Source of the DNA: Pseudochryseolinea flava
GTDB taxonomy: Bacteria; Bacteroidota; Bacteroidia; Cytophagales; Cyclobacteriaceae
Length of the DNA stretch: 64,000 bases
Reading direction: 5' to 3'
NCBI RefSeq assembly: GCF_003286915.1
Contig: NZ_QMFY01000001.1
Location: forward strand, 496,001 to 560,000
Shown: piece by piece, positions 54,990-63,635 of the stretch
How positions within the stretch are numbered: position 1 is the first letter of the stretch
Layout of the letters: every line of letters starts with the position of its first letter
Translations under genes and position numbers: made by a program
Notes under the pieces: model-generated
The model's database searches: none
Seen by the model: the letters and a program-made list of their open reading frames with translations, nothing else
What the model was told of the DNA's origin: nothing

Positions 54990-55081
54990 AAAAATCGCGG
55001 TCTAGCCGCCAAATTTTCCGGTTTTTAACCTCACGCTGGTATCTGAGTATGCTCGGAAATTGCGTTATATTTACAAGAATC

Positions 55082-55837
55082 ATGGGGAAAAGCGCACTCA
55101 AAGACAAGCTGATATCGGAACTGGTGGAACAAAATTATGTTCATGCCTACGTTCTTTTCTATTTCGGCATCCGCTTTTACGAATATTCAGAACTCACCCT
55201 TGAACAGGTTTGCAAACAGCAGGGCCTTCGCGTCGAACAAGTAATTAGAGAATTAGAAGCGCCTACCCACCTGCGAGAGGCCGATTTGCCGTTGGCATCC
55301 TACCCTACTGACTTAATCATTGAGTACCTGAAGCATTCGCACTTCCTCTTCATCAAACATAAGCTACCGTACATTGCGCGGCTTGTTGAAAACTTTCATG
55401 CGAACCACGACGATTATAAAAATGTAGAGCGCGATCTTAAACTCGTCTTCCCTTTGTTTGTAGAAGATTTTATAGAGCACATCTACGAAGAAGAAGACAC
55501 GCTATTCCATTTTATACAAGCCATGGAACGTGCGTCAAAAGGAAAATTTGTTCCTACCCGATTGTATCATTTGCTCGAAAATAATTCCATTCAAAAATTC
55601 GCCATGGGGCATGAAGTTCATGACGATGAAATGGAAGGAATTCGAAAGATCACAAGCGATTATGCTGTTACGGTAAAAACGCCCCTCCACATTCGTGTAC
55701 TTTTCAATGAGCTGAAAGCTTTTGAAAAGAGTCTCATTACCCATGCGCGTATTGAGAATGAAATTCTCTTTCCAAAAGCGATGGCACTCGAAAGCAAAGT
55801 GAAACAAATGTTGTTCGACACAGCGAAGTACAACTAA
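55082..55837 (+). CDS. RIC-like (YtfE/ScdA-type) di-iron protein
   Basis: A 251-residue hemerythrin-like protein. The start MGKSALKDKL at 55082 is used. An N-terminal ScdA-type helical region (1-80) is followed by a four-helix bundle with metal ligands in HSHFLFIKHKLP, FVEDFIEHIYEEEDTLF, MGHEVHDDE and THARIENEILFP. YtfE/ScdA proteins repair iron-sulfur clusters after nitrosative or oxidative stress. The N-terminal domain lacks the usual short Cys-containing motif, so the role may differ. It is followed by ruvX 8 bp later, likely one operon. Confidence 0.82.
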   Translation: MGKSALKDKLISELVEQNYVHAYVLFYFGIRFYEYSELTLEQVCKQQGLRVEQVIRELEAPTHLREADLPLASYPTDLIIEYLKHSHFLFIKHKLPYIARLVENFHANHDDYKNVERDLKLVFPLFVEDFIEHIYEEEDTLFHFIQAMERASKGKFVPTRLYHLLENNSIQKFAMGHEVHDDEMEGIRKITSDYAVTVKTPLHIRVLFNELKAFEKSLITHARIENEILFPKAMALESKVKQMLFDTAKYN

Positions 55838-55845
55838 TCGCGTTC

Positions 55846-56259
55846 ATGGGAAGAATTCTTGCTGTTGATTACGGAAAAAAAAGAACCGGTATTGCTGTGA
55901 CCGATGCCTTGCGAATTATTGCAACCCCACTCGACACGGTAGATTCCAAAGACTTGATCGATTTCCTGAAAAAATATACCACACAAGAAACGGTCGATGA
56001 GTTTGTGGTCGGCATGCCCAAAACGCTCCTTAACGAAGACTCAGAAATCGCACCATTGGTAAGACGCTTTGTAGAAGAGCTCAAGAAAACATTTCCAACC
56101 AAACTGGTTCACCTCGCCGATGAACGCTTCACCAGCCGCATAGCACAGCAAGCCATGATTACCGGCGGTATGAAAAAGAAAGATCGCCAAGTAAAAGGTA
56201 ACGTTGACAAAATCAGTGCTACGATCATTCTCCAGGACTTTATGAAAAGCCTCGGCTAA
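55846..56259 (+). CDS. ruvX: Holliday junction resolvase-like RuvX (YqgF)
   Basis: A 137-residue RNase H-fold protein with the N-terminal motif LAVDYGKKRTGIAVTD (first catalytic Asp), VVGMPKTL and HLADERFTSRIA. RuvX processes 16S rRNA and may resolve recombination intermediates. It is 8 bp downstream of the RIC-type gene. Confidence 0.95.
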   Translation: MGRILAVDYGKKRTGIAVTDALRIIATPLDTVDSKDLIDFLKKYTTQETVDEFVVGMPKTLLNEDSEIAPLVRRFVEELKKTFPTKLVHLADERFTSRIAQQAMITGGMKKKDRQVKGNVDKISATIILQDFMKSLG

Positions 56260-56332
56260 AAAATCAGTTGATGCCATAAAAAACGTAATCAACTTGAACC
56301 GGCGAACGTCTCAACACTTGAACACTTTTTCA

Positions 56333-56340
56333 TAACTTTG
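56333..56340 (+). promoter_or_regulatory. -7 element (TAACTTTG) just before def
   Basis: Exact TAnnTTTG ending 4 bp before the def start codon. If used, the mRNA would start at or next to the ATG (leaderless). No TTG is seen at -33. Confidence 0.35.
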
Positions 56341-56344
56341 CCAC

Positions 56345-56899
56345 ATGATTTATCCTATAGTAATGTACGGAGACCCCGTTCTCCGTCAGCGCGCGAAAGA
56401 CATTGAGCAAGGTACAGACCTCAAACAGCTGATCGAAGACATGTATGAAACAATGCATGGCGCGAGCGGCATTGGACTAGCAGCACCCCAGATTGGTAAA
56501 GCCATCAGATTGTTTATTGTGGACGGAACTGTGTTGGAAGATGAGCCCACCTTGGCAGATTTTAAGAAAGCTTTCATCAATCCATTGATCGTTGAAGAAA
56601 GTGGTGAAGCTTGGGAATATGAAGAAGGTTGTTTAAGCATTCCAAACATTCGCGAGAAAGTGGCGCGGAAAGCAAAACTCAAAATTCGCTACTTCGATGA
56701 GCAATGGAATCCTCGCGAAGAAGAATTTGATGGACTTAAAGCACGCATCATACAGCACGAATACGATCACATCGAAGGAAAACTGTTCGTTGATTATCTA
56801 CCCGGTTTGAAGAAACGATTGCTGAAAGGCAAACTCGCTGACATCTCCAAAGGGAAAGTAGATACTGACTATCGGATTATTGCTCCGTTGAAGAAATAG
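56345..56899 (+). CDS. def: Peptide deformylase
   Basis: A 184-residue metal enzyme that removes the formyl group from new proteins. All three motifs are present: GLAAPQIG (residues about 43-50), EEGCLSIP with the metal-binding Cys, and QHEYDHIEG with both His ligands and catalytic Glu. The length is normal. Its stop codon TAG overlaps the first base of the heptamer tract that follows. Confidence 0.97.
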   Translation: MIYPIVMYGDPVLRQRAKDIEQGTDLKQLIEDMYETMHGASGIGLAAPQIGKAIRLFIVDGTVLEDEPTLADFKKAFINPLIVEESGEAWEYEEGCLSIPNIREKVARKAKLKIRYFDEQWNPREEEFDGLKARIIQHEYDHIEGKLFVDYLPGLKKRLLKGKLADISKGKVDTDYRIIAPLKK

Positions 56900-57020
56900 T
56901 TAATCGTTAATCGTTAATCGTTAATCGTTAATCGTTAATCGTTAATCGTTAATCGTTAATCGTTAATCGTTAATCGTTAATCGTTAATCGTTAATCGTTA
57001 ATCGTTAATCGTTAATCGTT
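56899..57020 (+). repeat. 17-copy GTTAATC heptamer tract
   Basis: Seventeen perfect copies of GTTAATC run from 56899 to 57017 plus GTT, beginning at the last base of the def stop codon. The aminotransferase start follows at 57081. Bases 57071-57080 (CGATTAACGA) are the reverse complement of one repeat register and end exactly at that start codon. A perfect short tandem repeat of this length is likely variable in copy number between cells. Confidence 0.95.
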
Positions 57021-57080
57021 CGTTTTAAAATATTGCAACATTCTAATTTTAATTTACCATTAACGTATAACGATTAACGA

Positions 57081-58217
57081 ATGCATTCTCGCCTTCCTGA
57101 AGTCGGTACATCGATATTCGCGGTTATGTCGAAGATGGCGCTTGACCATCACGCCATCAACCTATCACAGGGGTTTCCTGATTTCGCGATTGACGACGCG
57201 ATCATCGATCAGGTGTACCGTTTCATGAAAGATGGCAACAACCAGTATGCGCCCATGTCGGGTGTTCCCGCGCTACGAAACAGCATTGCCGAAGTACTGA
57301 AAAAAACTTTCGGCTTCGCTGCTGATGCTGAAACGAACATCACCATTACGGCGGGTGCAACGGAGGGTCTATTTGCCGCAATCTCTGCCGTCGTTGGTGC
57401 TGGCGACGAAGTTATCGTATTCGACCCGGCCTACGACTCTTACAATCCCGCAATAAGATTAAACGGTGGCGTTCCTGTACATATTAACTTACGATATCCA
57501 GATTACACTATCGATTGGGATGAAGTAAAGCGGAAGATCTCACCGCGCACCAAACTCATCATGATCAACACGCCGCATAATCCTTGTGGCGTCGTCTTAT
57601 CGCACAACGACCTCGTGATGTTAGAACGCATCGTGCTCGAACATAATCTCTACGTGCTTAGCGACGAAGTGTACGAGCGTTTGATCTACGATGGAGAACG
57701 CCATCAAAGTGTACTGCGCTTCCCTGGACTAGCAAACCATAGTATCGCGGTTTTTTCATTCGGCAAGACTTTTCACGCAACCGGATGGAAAGCCGGGTAT
57801 GTTGTTGCTTCTGAAAAGATCACTCGAGAAATAAGAAAAACACATCAGTTTATTGTGTTTAGTGTGAACACACCCGTTCAATGTGCACTGGCCGAGTATC
57901 TAAAGACACCACAGCACTATGAATCACTCGGGCAATTCTACCAGCAAAAGCGCGACTACTTTTTAAATGGTATCAAAGGCTCATCATTTGAACCATTGGC
58001 TTGTCGTGGATCGTATTTTCAATTGCTCTCTTATAAAAACGTATCCGCGAAAGGTGATGTAGCCATGGCTGAGTATCTCACAAAGGAGTTTAAAGTCGCC
58101 TCAATTCCGATCTCTGTTTTCTATCAGGACAAATCGGACCACCAGATCTTACGGTTCTGTTTTGCGAAAAAAGAAGAAACCCTCGCCCGCGCCTGTGAGA
58201 TCCTTTCAAAATTCTAG
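57081..58217 (+). CDS. Methionine/glutamine-type aminotransferase (class I, YbdL-like)
   Basis: A 378-residue PLP enzyme. The N-terminus has AINLSQGFPDF; the PLP-binding lysine is K229 in FSFGKTFHATGWK; NTPHNPCG and LSDEVYERLIYDG are typical of the YbdL / kynurenine-glutamine transaminase group. It transfers amino groups between glutamine, methionine or aromatic amino acids and keto acids. The next gene is an omega-amidase that hydrolyses the 2-keto-acid amide formed from glutamine, a known partnership. It has the heptamer tract upstream. Confidence 0.93.
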   Translation: MHSRLPEVGTSIFAVMSKMALDHHAINLSQGFPDFAIDDAIIDQVYRFMKDGNNQYAPMSGVPALRNSIAEVLKKTFGFAADAETNITITAGATEGLFAAISAVVGAGDEVIVFDPAYDSYNPAIRLNGGVPVHINLRYPDYTIDWDEVKRKISPRTKLIMINTPHNPCGVVLSHNDLVMLERIVLEHNLYVLSDEVYERLIYDGERHQSVLRFPGLANHSIAVFSFGKTFHATGWKAGYVVASEKITREIRKTHQFIVFSVNTPVQCALAEYLKTPQHYESLGQFYQQKRDYFLNGIKGSSFEPLACRGSYFQLLSYKNVSAKGDVAMAEYLTKEFKVASIPISVFYQDKSDHQILRFCFAKKEETLARACEILSKF

Positions 58218-58373
58218 TCATTAATAAATCTAAAGTACGTCGGACTTCGGGACTTGGATAGAAAAAAAGCCTCATCCATCCTTCCAGGGCATATTTTGAG
58301 TTACTATCAAAAATTGCCTTAAAATTTTCCCTTGCATTTGCTTTCTTTGCGGTCCGAATCACTACGCTTAGCC

Positions 58374-59198
58374 ATGCAGGACTTAAAAATCACACTCATT
58401 CAATCCGATCTTCATTGGGAAGACATCGAGGCGAATTTATCCATGTTTGAAGAGAAGATCTGGCAGATCAACGGCTCAACAGATGTGATTGTCCTACCGG
58501 AAATGTTCACGACAGGTTTCTCGATGAATGCTTCGCGTTTGGCAGAACACATGAACATGAAAACTTTCAAATGGATGAAGCAAATGGCTGATCAGACCGG
58601 CGCACTCATCTTGGGGAGTTTTATCTGCACCGTGCACGGCAGGTTTTACAACCGCTTGCTTTGGATGGAACCAGGAGGCGTGTTTAAGACATATGACAAG
58701 CGTCACTTGTTCCGTATGGACAACGAACATAAAACGTTTACACCTGGGGAAAGTCTTTTGATCGGCACCTGGAAAGGATGGAGAATTTGTCCATTAATAT
58801 GCTACGACCTCCGCTTCCCTGTATGGAGTAGAAACAAATGGGATCACAACACTCACAAGCTTGCTTATGATCTCGCGATTTATGTAGCCAACTGGCCGAT
58901 GACACGCATTGATGCTTGGAACACGTTACTCAAAGCTCGTGCAATCGAAAACATCAGCTACGTGGTGGGCGTAAACCGTGTCGGTCAAGACGAGAACGGT
59001 GTAGAATACAACGGCAACTCCGCTATCATTAGCCCAAAAGGCGATTCCATTGTAACCATCGACGGAAGTGAATCGATCAGAACATTGGAGCTTAATGCCA
59101 ACGCCTTGCATGCCTTCCGCGACAGATTCCCTGCGTACATGGATGCTGATGATTTCACAATTGAGTTCGAAGAATACGAAGAAGAGTCAGACGACTAG
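58374..59198 (+). CDS. Omega-amidase (nitrilase superfamily, YafV-like)
   Basis: A 274-residue carbon-nitrogen hydrolase that hydrolyses alpha-ketoglutaramate or alpha-ketosuccinamate to ammonia and the dicarboxylate. The catalytic triad is E43 (PEMFTTGF), K109 (YDKRHLF) and C143 (ICYDLRFP). It starts at MQDLKITL (58374); a TTG further upstream is not used. The C-terminus is acidic. It works with the aminotransferase upstream to drive transamination from glutamine. Confidence 0.92.
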   Translation: MQDLKITLIQSDLHWEDIEANLSMFEEKIWQINGSTDVIVLPEMFTTGFSMNASRLAEHMNMKTFKWMKQMADQTGALILGSFICTVHGRFYNRLLWMEPGGVFKTYDKRHLFRMDNEHKTFTPGESLLIGTWKGWRICPLICYDLRFPVWSRNKWDHNTHKLAYDLAIYVANWPMTRIDAWNTLLKARAIENISYVVGVNRVGQDENGVEYNGNSAIISPKGDSIVTIDGSESIRTLELNANALHAFRDRFPAYMDADDFTIEFEEYEEESDD

Positions 59199-59367
59199 TT
59201 TGTGGTACGGCGTTCAAATTCGCGTAGCACTTTTAACCGTGAACACGTGAATTGATTCGATTTCCTTTTAAAGGAATGCATAGCTATTTCCGCATACGTG
59301 TGCATGCGTCGCATTTCCATCTTGAACTATTAACTGATTCACGATAACTTCTTTTGCCCTTTTTTGA

Positions 59368-59375
59368 TACTTTTG
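59368..59375 (+). promoter_or_regulatory. -7 element (TACTTTTG) of purH
   Basis: Exact TAnnTTTG, 26 bp before the purH start. The leader would be about 20 nt. No clear TTG is present at -33. Confidence 0.45.
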
Positions 59376-59401
59376 CACCCTGTTTTAAACCACCCTACAA
59401 A

Positions 59402-60928
59402 ATGTCCAACCGTAAGATTACCAGAGCCTTAATATCCGTTTTCTATAAAGACAACCTTGCGCCCATTGTTCACTTCCTAGGTAAACAAGGCGTTGAATTT
59501 GTGTCGACAGGCGGAACGCAAGATTTTATCGAGAAGCTCGGTTATCCTGTAACACCGGTTGAGAAATTGACAGGCTACCCTTCAATCTTCGGTGGTCGCG
59601 TAAAGACGTTACATCCCGCCGTATTCGGTGGCATCCTTTATCGCCGCAACGACGCTGGCGATGTAGCACAAGCAAATGAATTTAAGATCGGTCCTTTAGA
59701 CTTGGTAATCGTTGACCTTTATCCTTTTGAAGAAACTGTTGCCAAGGGTGGTTCCGAAGAAGACATCATTGAGAAGATAGACATCGGCGGTATTTCATTA
59801 ATCCGTGGCTCCGCAAAGAATTTTAATGATGTACTGATCGTTGCATCTCGCAATCAATATACTGAACTCCTTGAATTGCTTGAATCGAAAAGTGGATCAT
59901 CAGACATTTCAGATCGGAAGAAGTTTGCTGCAAAAGCATTTGAAGTTACGTCTCATTACGACACTGCAATCTTCAATTACTTTAACAACGAGTTTCAAAT
60001 TCCAGTTTTCAAAAAGAGTATTCAGCAAGGACGTACACTTCGATACGGAGAAAATCCGCATCAAAAGGGTACCTTCTTCGGTGATCTTGACGGCTTGTTC
60101 GAGCAGCTCAATGGGAAAGAGCTTTCATACAACAATCTCGTTGATATCGATGCCGCTGTTAATCTCGTAAAGGAGTTCGAAGGTGAAACAGCATTTGTCA
60201 TCATCAAACATACCAACGCTTGCGGTGTAGCAATTGCGAGCTCCGTGAAGGATGCATATCTCAAAGCCTTTCAAGCCGACACTATCAGTGCGTTCGGCGG
60301 CGTACTTGCAACCAACAAGACTATTGATCTTGCCGCAGCAGCGGAAATTAACAAATTGTTCTTCGAGATATTGATCGCCCCAGCGTACAACGACGATGCC
60401 TTGGCTTTGTTGAAAAGCAAGAAGAACAGAATGATCCTTCTTCAAAAGCAGCCACTGACCGAGACACGTCAAAGCAAAACCATTTTGAACGGGATCATCG
60501 AGCAAGACCTCGACCTCCATACTGATAGCCGTAGCGACCTCAAAGTAGTAACGAAGCGCGCACCATCCGACGCCGAAGTAGACGCACTACTTTTCGCGAG
60601 CAAGGTTTGTAAGCACACCAAGTCCAACACGATTGTCCTGGCCGTGAAGGGTCAGTTGTTGGCGAGCGGTGTAGGACAGACTTCTCGTGTCGATGCTTTG
60701 AAACAGGCGATAGAAAAGGCAAAGTCGTTTGGTTTTGATCTCCAAGGAGCGGTCATGGCGTCTGATGCATTCTTTCCTTTTCCAGATTGCGTCGAGATAG
60801 CACATCACCAAGGAATCCGTTCCGTGATCCAGCCTGGCGGCTCAGTAAAAGATCAAGACTCAATTGATTTCTGTGATCAGCAGAATATGGCGATGGTCTT
60901 CACTGGGATTCGTCACTTCAAACATTGA
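59402..60928 (+). CDS. purH: Bifunctional AICAR transformylase/IMP cyclohydrolase
   Basis: A 508-residue enzyme for the last two steps of purine synthesis: formylation of AICAR and ring closure to IMP. The MGS-like IMP cyclohydrolase domain (1-150) has VSTGGTQDFIEKLGY, GGRVKTLHPAVFGGIL and DLVIVDLYPFE. The transformylase domain has RYGENPHQKGTFFG, KHTNACGVA and the late SDAFFPFPDCVE and VIQPGGSVKD. The start is ATG 59402 (MSNRKITRAL); the upstream extension is non-coding. The length is normal. Confidence 0.97.
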   Translation: MSNRKITRALISVFYKDNLAPIVHFLGKQGVEFVSTGGTQDFIEKLGYPVTPVEKLTGYPSIFGGRVKTLHPAVFGGILYRRNDAGDVAQANEFKIGPLDLVIVDLYPFEETVAKGGSEEDIIEKIDIGGISLIRGSAKNFNDVLIVASRNQYTELLELLESKSGSSDISDRKKFAAKAFEVTSHYDTAIFNYFNNEFQIPVFKKSIQQGRTLRYGENPHQKGTFFGDLDGLFEQLNGKELSYNNLVDIDAAVNLVKEFEGETAFVIIKHTNACGVAIASSVKDAYLKAFQADTISAFGGVLATNKTIDLAAAAEINKLFFEILIAPAYNDDALALLKSKKNRMILLQKQPLTETRQSKTILNGIIEQDLDLHTDSRSDLKVVTKRAPSDAEVDALLFASKVCKHTKSNTIVLAVKGQLLASGVGQTSRVDALKQAIEKAKSFGFDLQGAVMASDAFFPFPDCVEIAHHQGIRSVIQPGGSVKDQDSIDFCDQQNMAMVFTGIRHFKH

Positions 60929-60937
60929 TGAGCGAAC

Positions 60938-60958
60938 GTCTTCACGAAGGTTGAAGAC
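60938..60958 (+). terminator. Probable terminator after purH
   Basis: Stem GTCTTCA (60938-60944) / TGAAGAC (60952-60958) with a 7-nt loop, 10 bp after the stop codon, followed by a G/T-rich run without a strong U-tract. Confidence 0.5.
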
Positions 60959-61123
60959 TGGGTTGTTTCTTACCTGACTGATTGTATCCAAAAGGATTGA
61001 TCTGCTTAAAAAACTTACATTTTTAAAGCAGTGCTTCCTTATTTTGGTAAATTAAATGCAATTTTGCATCGCGCAATTTATCAGTTACTCATAACCTTAA
61101 CTTTTTAAAACCTTCGCGTAATA

Positions 61124-62149
61124 ATGGCATTTTTTGACTTCTTCACCAGCGACATTGCAATTGACCTGGGAACAGCTAACACGCTCATCATCTACAAGGA
61201 TAAAATCGTCGTCGATGAACCTTCTATCATCGCACTTGATAAGGTAAACAGCAAGGTGCTTGCCATTGGTCGCGAGGCCATGCAAATGCATGAGAAGACA
61301 CACGACCACATTAAGACTATCCGTCCATTAAAAGAAGGTGTAATTGCCGACTTCCAAGCAGCAGAGATGATGATCCGCGGCTTGATCAAAATGATCGACA
61401 CCGGCAAACGTCTCTTCCCACCTTCTTATCGCATGGTGATTTGTATTCCTTCTGGAATTACCGAAGTTGAAAAACGTGCCGTACGCGATTCGGCTGAGCA
61501 CGCAGGCGCGAAAGAAGTATACATGATCTATGAACCGATCGCTGCCGCTATCGGAACAGGAATCGACATTGAACAACCTATCGGAAATATGATTGTCGAC
61601 ATCGGCGGTGGTACAACCGACATTGCCGTGATTGCGCTTTCCGGAATTGTATGCGACCAATCTATCCGCGTTGCCGGCGATACCTTCAATAGAGACATTC
61701 TCGACTATATGCGTCGTCAACATAATTTGTTGATCGGCGAACGCTCTGCTGAAAAAGTGAAGATTGAAGTTGGCTCTGCTCTTACAGAACTTGAAGATGG
61801 CCCGGACGACTATGAAATTCGTGGCCGCGACTTGATGACGGGTATTCCCAAGACCATCAAAATATCGTACTCAGAAATTGCCTTTGCGCTTGATAAGTCT
61901 GTTTCTAAACTTGAAGAAGCAGTGCTTAAAGCCTTGGAAACTTCTCCTCCCGAATTGTCGGCCGACATTTATGAACGCGGCATCTACCTTACTGGTGGTG
62001 GAGCGTTACTGAGAGGCCTCGACAAACGCCTTGCATTAAAAACTAAGTTACCGATTCACGTCGCTGATGATCCATTGCGCGCCGTTGTAAGGGGCACAGG
62101 CCAAACCCTGAAAAATCTTACTCAGTTCCGCGCGGTATTGATGACTTAA
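61124..62149 (+). CDS. mreB: Rod-shape actin homologue MreB
   Basis: A 341-residue bacterial actin that organises lateral wall synthesis under the inner membrane. The phosphate-1 motif is DLGTANTLIIYKD, phosphate-2 is DIGGGTTDIAVI, and the adenosine motif is TGGGALLRGLDKR. It heads the mreB-mreC-mreD-mrdA cluster that continues to the right edge. A short weak hairpin with a T-run (TAATGATCAATCATTTTTT) covers its stop codon and could reduce read-through into mreC, a common way to keep MreB in excess. Confidence 0.97.
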   Translation: MAFFDFFTSDIAIDLGTANTLIIYKDKIVVDEPSIIALDKVNSKVLAIGREAMQMHEKTHDHIKTIRPLKEGVIADFQAAEMMIRGLIKMIDTGKRLFPPSYRMVICIPSGITEVEKRAVRDSAEHAGAKEVYMIYEPIAAAIGTGIDIEQPIGNMIVDIGGGTTDIAVIALSGIVCDQSIRVAGDTFNRDILDYMRRQHNLLIGERSAEKVKIEVGSALTELEDGPDDYEIRGRDLMTGIPKTIKISYSEIAFALDKSVSKLEEAVLKALETSPPELSADIYERGIYLTGGGALLRGLDKRLALKTKLPIHVADDPLRAVVRGTGQTLKNLTQFRAVLMT

Positions 62150-62216
62150 TGATCAATCATTTTTTGCTTCTGTCTGTCGGACGCTTTTTCGAGGTTATTG
62201 CATTTAGATAGTTACC

Positions 62217-63056
62217 ATGGAGCGGCTTATATATTTTTTTTATCAGTATCGGGCATTCTTTACTTTTTTGGTACTGGAAGTTTTATGCGCATGGCTGATT
62301 ATTTCTAATAACAGTTATCAGGGTGCGCAGTTTTTTAACTCGTCGAACAGTGCCATTGCGTCCATGAATAATTTCTCGCAAGGTATCAGAAACTATTTCT
62401 TGCTTAGCGATCAGAATACTATTCTAGCGGAAGAGAATGCATCTTTACGCCGCGAACTCGAAAAAAACATTCAGCTAAAGCAACTAACAGACACGCTGTC
62501 GGGCGTTGATACAACGATCGTTGATCGCTTTGATTTCGTGAGTGCTAAAGTGGTGAACAACCAAGTTGATCGCTATAAAAATTTCATCACGATTAGTAAG
62601 GGCGCAAACGCAGGTATTACGCCTGGCATGGCCGTCATCAGTCCACTCGGTGCTATTGGGAAAGTTAAAGTGGTGTCGGATCACTACAGTGTTGTTACTT
62701 CTATTCTTCACATCGACGTGATGGTGTCTGCCGAATTAAAACGCACGGGTCACTTCGGCACCGCGCAATGGAAAGGTCGCAATCCACAAGAGATAAACTT
62801 ACTCTACATACCGCCGCACGTAAAACCAGAAATTGGTGACACCGTGATTACATCAGGATACAACGCCGTGTTCCCGCCCGGTATCATGATCGGTACGATC
62901 TCACAAAAGGAGTTGGACAAAGAAGCGCTCTTTTATGAGCTGAAGGTTAAACTCTCTCAGGATTTTCAAAAGCTCTCTTACGTGACAGTGGTGAAAAGTC
63001 GCTTGAAACACGAACAAGATTCGCTTGAGCAAGCTGTCATTAAAATGGAAAAATAA
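62217..63056 (+). CDS. mreC: Rod-shape protein MreC
   Basis: A 279-residue bitopic protein. One membrane helix (about 10-30) is followed by a coiled coil (about 60-80, NTILAEENASLRRELEKN) and the periplasmic beta-barrel domains (VVNNQVDRYKNFITISKG, GMAVISPLGAIGKV). MreC links MreB to MreD and PBP2. It starts 67 bp after mreB, and its stop overlaps the mreD start by one base. Confidence 0.94.
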   Translation: MERLIYFFYQYRAFFTFLVLEVLCAWLIISNNSYQGAQFFNSSNSAIASMNNFSQGIRNYFLLSDQNTILAEENASLRRELEKNIQLKQLTDTLSGVDTTIVDRFDFVSAKVVNNQVDRYKNFITISKGANAGITPGMAVISPLGAIGKVKVVSDHYSVVTSILHIDVMVSAELKRTGHFGTAQWKGRNPQEINLLYIPPHVKPEIGDTVITSGYNAVFPPGIMIGTISQKELDKEALFYELKVKLSQDFQKLSYVTVVKSRLKHEQDSLEQAVIKMEK

Positions 63057-63565
63057 TGAGACTGAATATTTTCCATATCATATCGTTCTTTGTGTTCCTG
63101 TTATACCAGGTTCTCATCCTGCAAAACGTTGTGTTGTTTCATTCTGCGTTTTGTTTCCTTTACATTCTTTATCTACTCCTGTTGCCGGTCGAAACAAATC
63201 CACTTTTGTTGATGGGAATTGGTTTTGCTATGGGATTTGTAGTCGATCTGTTTTATGAAAGTTTGGGGCTTCATGCTTTCGCTTGCGTGATGGTCATGTA
63301 TGCTCGAAACTATTGGCTTAATTCCGTAACGCCACAGGGAGGATACGACAACAATGCAGTGCCGTCGATGGCGCTTGGTGGTGTTCAATGGTTCTTGGTG
63401 TACACCATGCCGTTGATCTTCTTACACCACGCCATGCTATTTTATATTGAAGCCGGCGGTTTCGGCATGTTTTGGTTCACCCTTTGGAAGGTAATTACGA
63501 GCACTATTTTTACAACTTTGGTAATTTTAATTGCGCAGTTTTTGTTTCCCAGTCGCAGGCGCTAG
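63056..63565 (+). CDS. mreD: Rod-shape protein MreD
   Basis: A 169-residue inner-membrane protein with about five hydrophobic helices (e.g. LLLMGIGFAMGFVVDLFYESLGLHAFA). This segment with a D in a helix is the usual MreD signature. It overlaps mreC by one base (TAATG) and precedes mrdA by 70 bp. The sequence is variable in this family; position in the cluster decides the name. Confidence 0.9.
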   Translation: MRLNIFHIISFFVFLLYQVLILQNVVLFHSAFCFLYILYLLLLPVETNPLLLMGIGFAMGFVVDLFYESLGLHAFACVMVMYARNYWLNSVTPQGGYDNNAVPSMALGGVQWFLVYTMPLIFLHHAMLFYIEAGGFGMFWFTLWKVITSTIFTTLVILIAQFLFPSRRR

Positions 63566-63635
63566 AGAGGCTCGAACTTTCTGTCACTGCTAGGCTAATC
63601 GATAATTTTTTAAGCGACTCAAATCAGCTTCGATT

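Noticed and set aside
61060-61075. CAATTTTG as a -7 box for mreB
   Set aside because: One mismatch from TAnnTTTG and no TTG at the right distance; not reported as a promoter.
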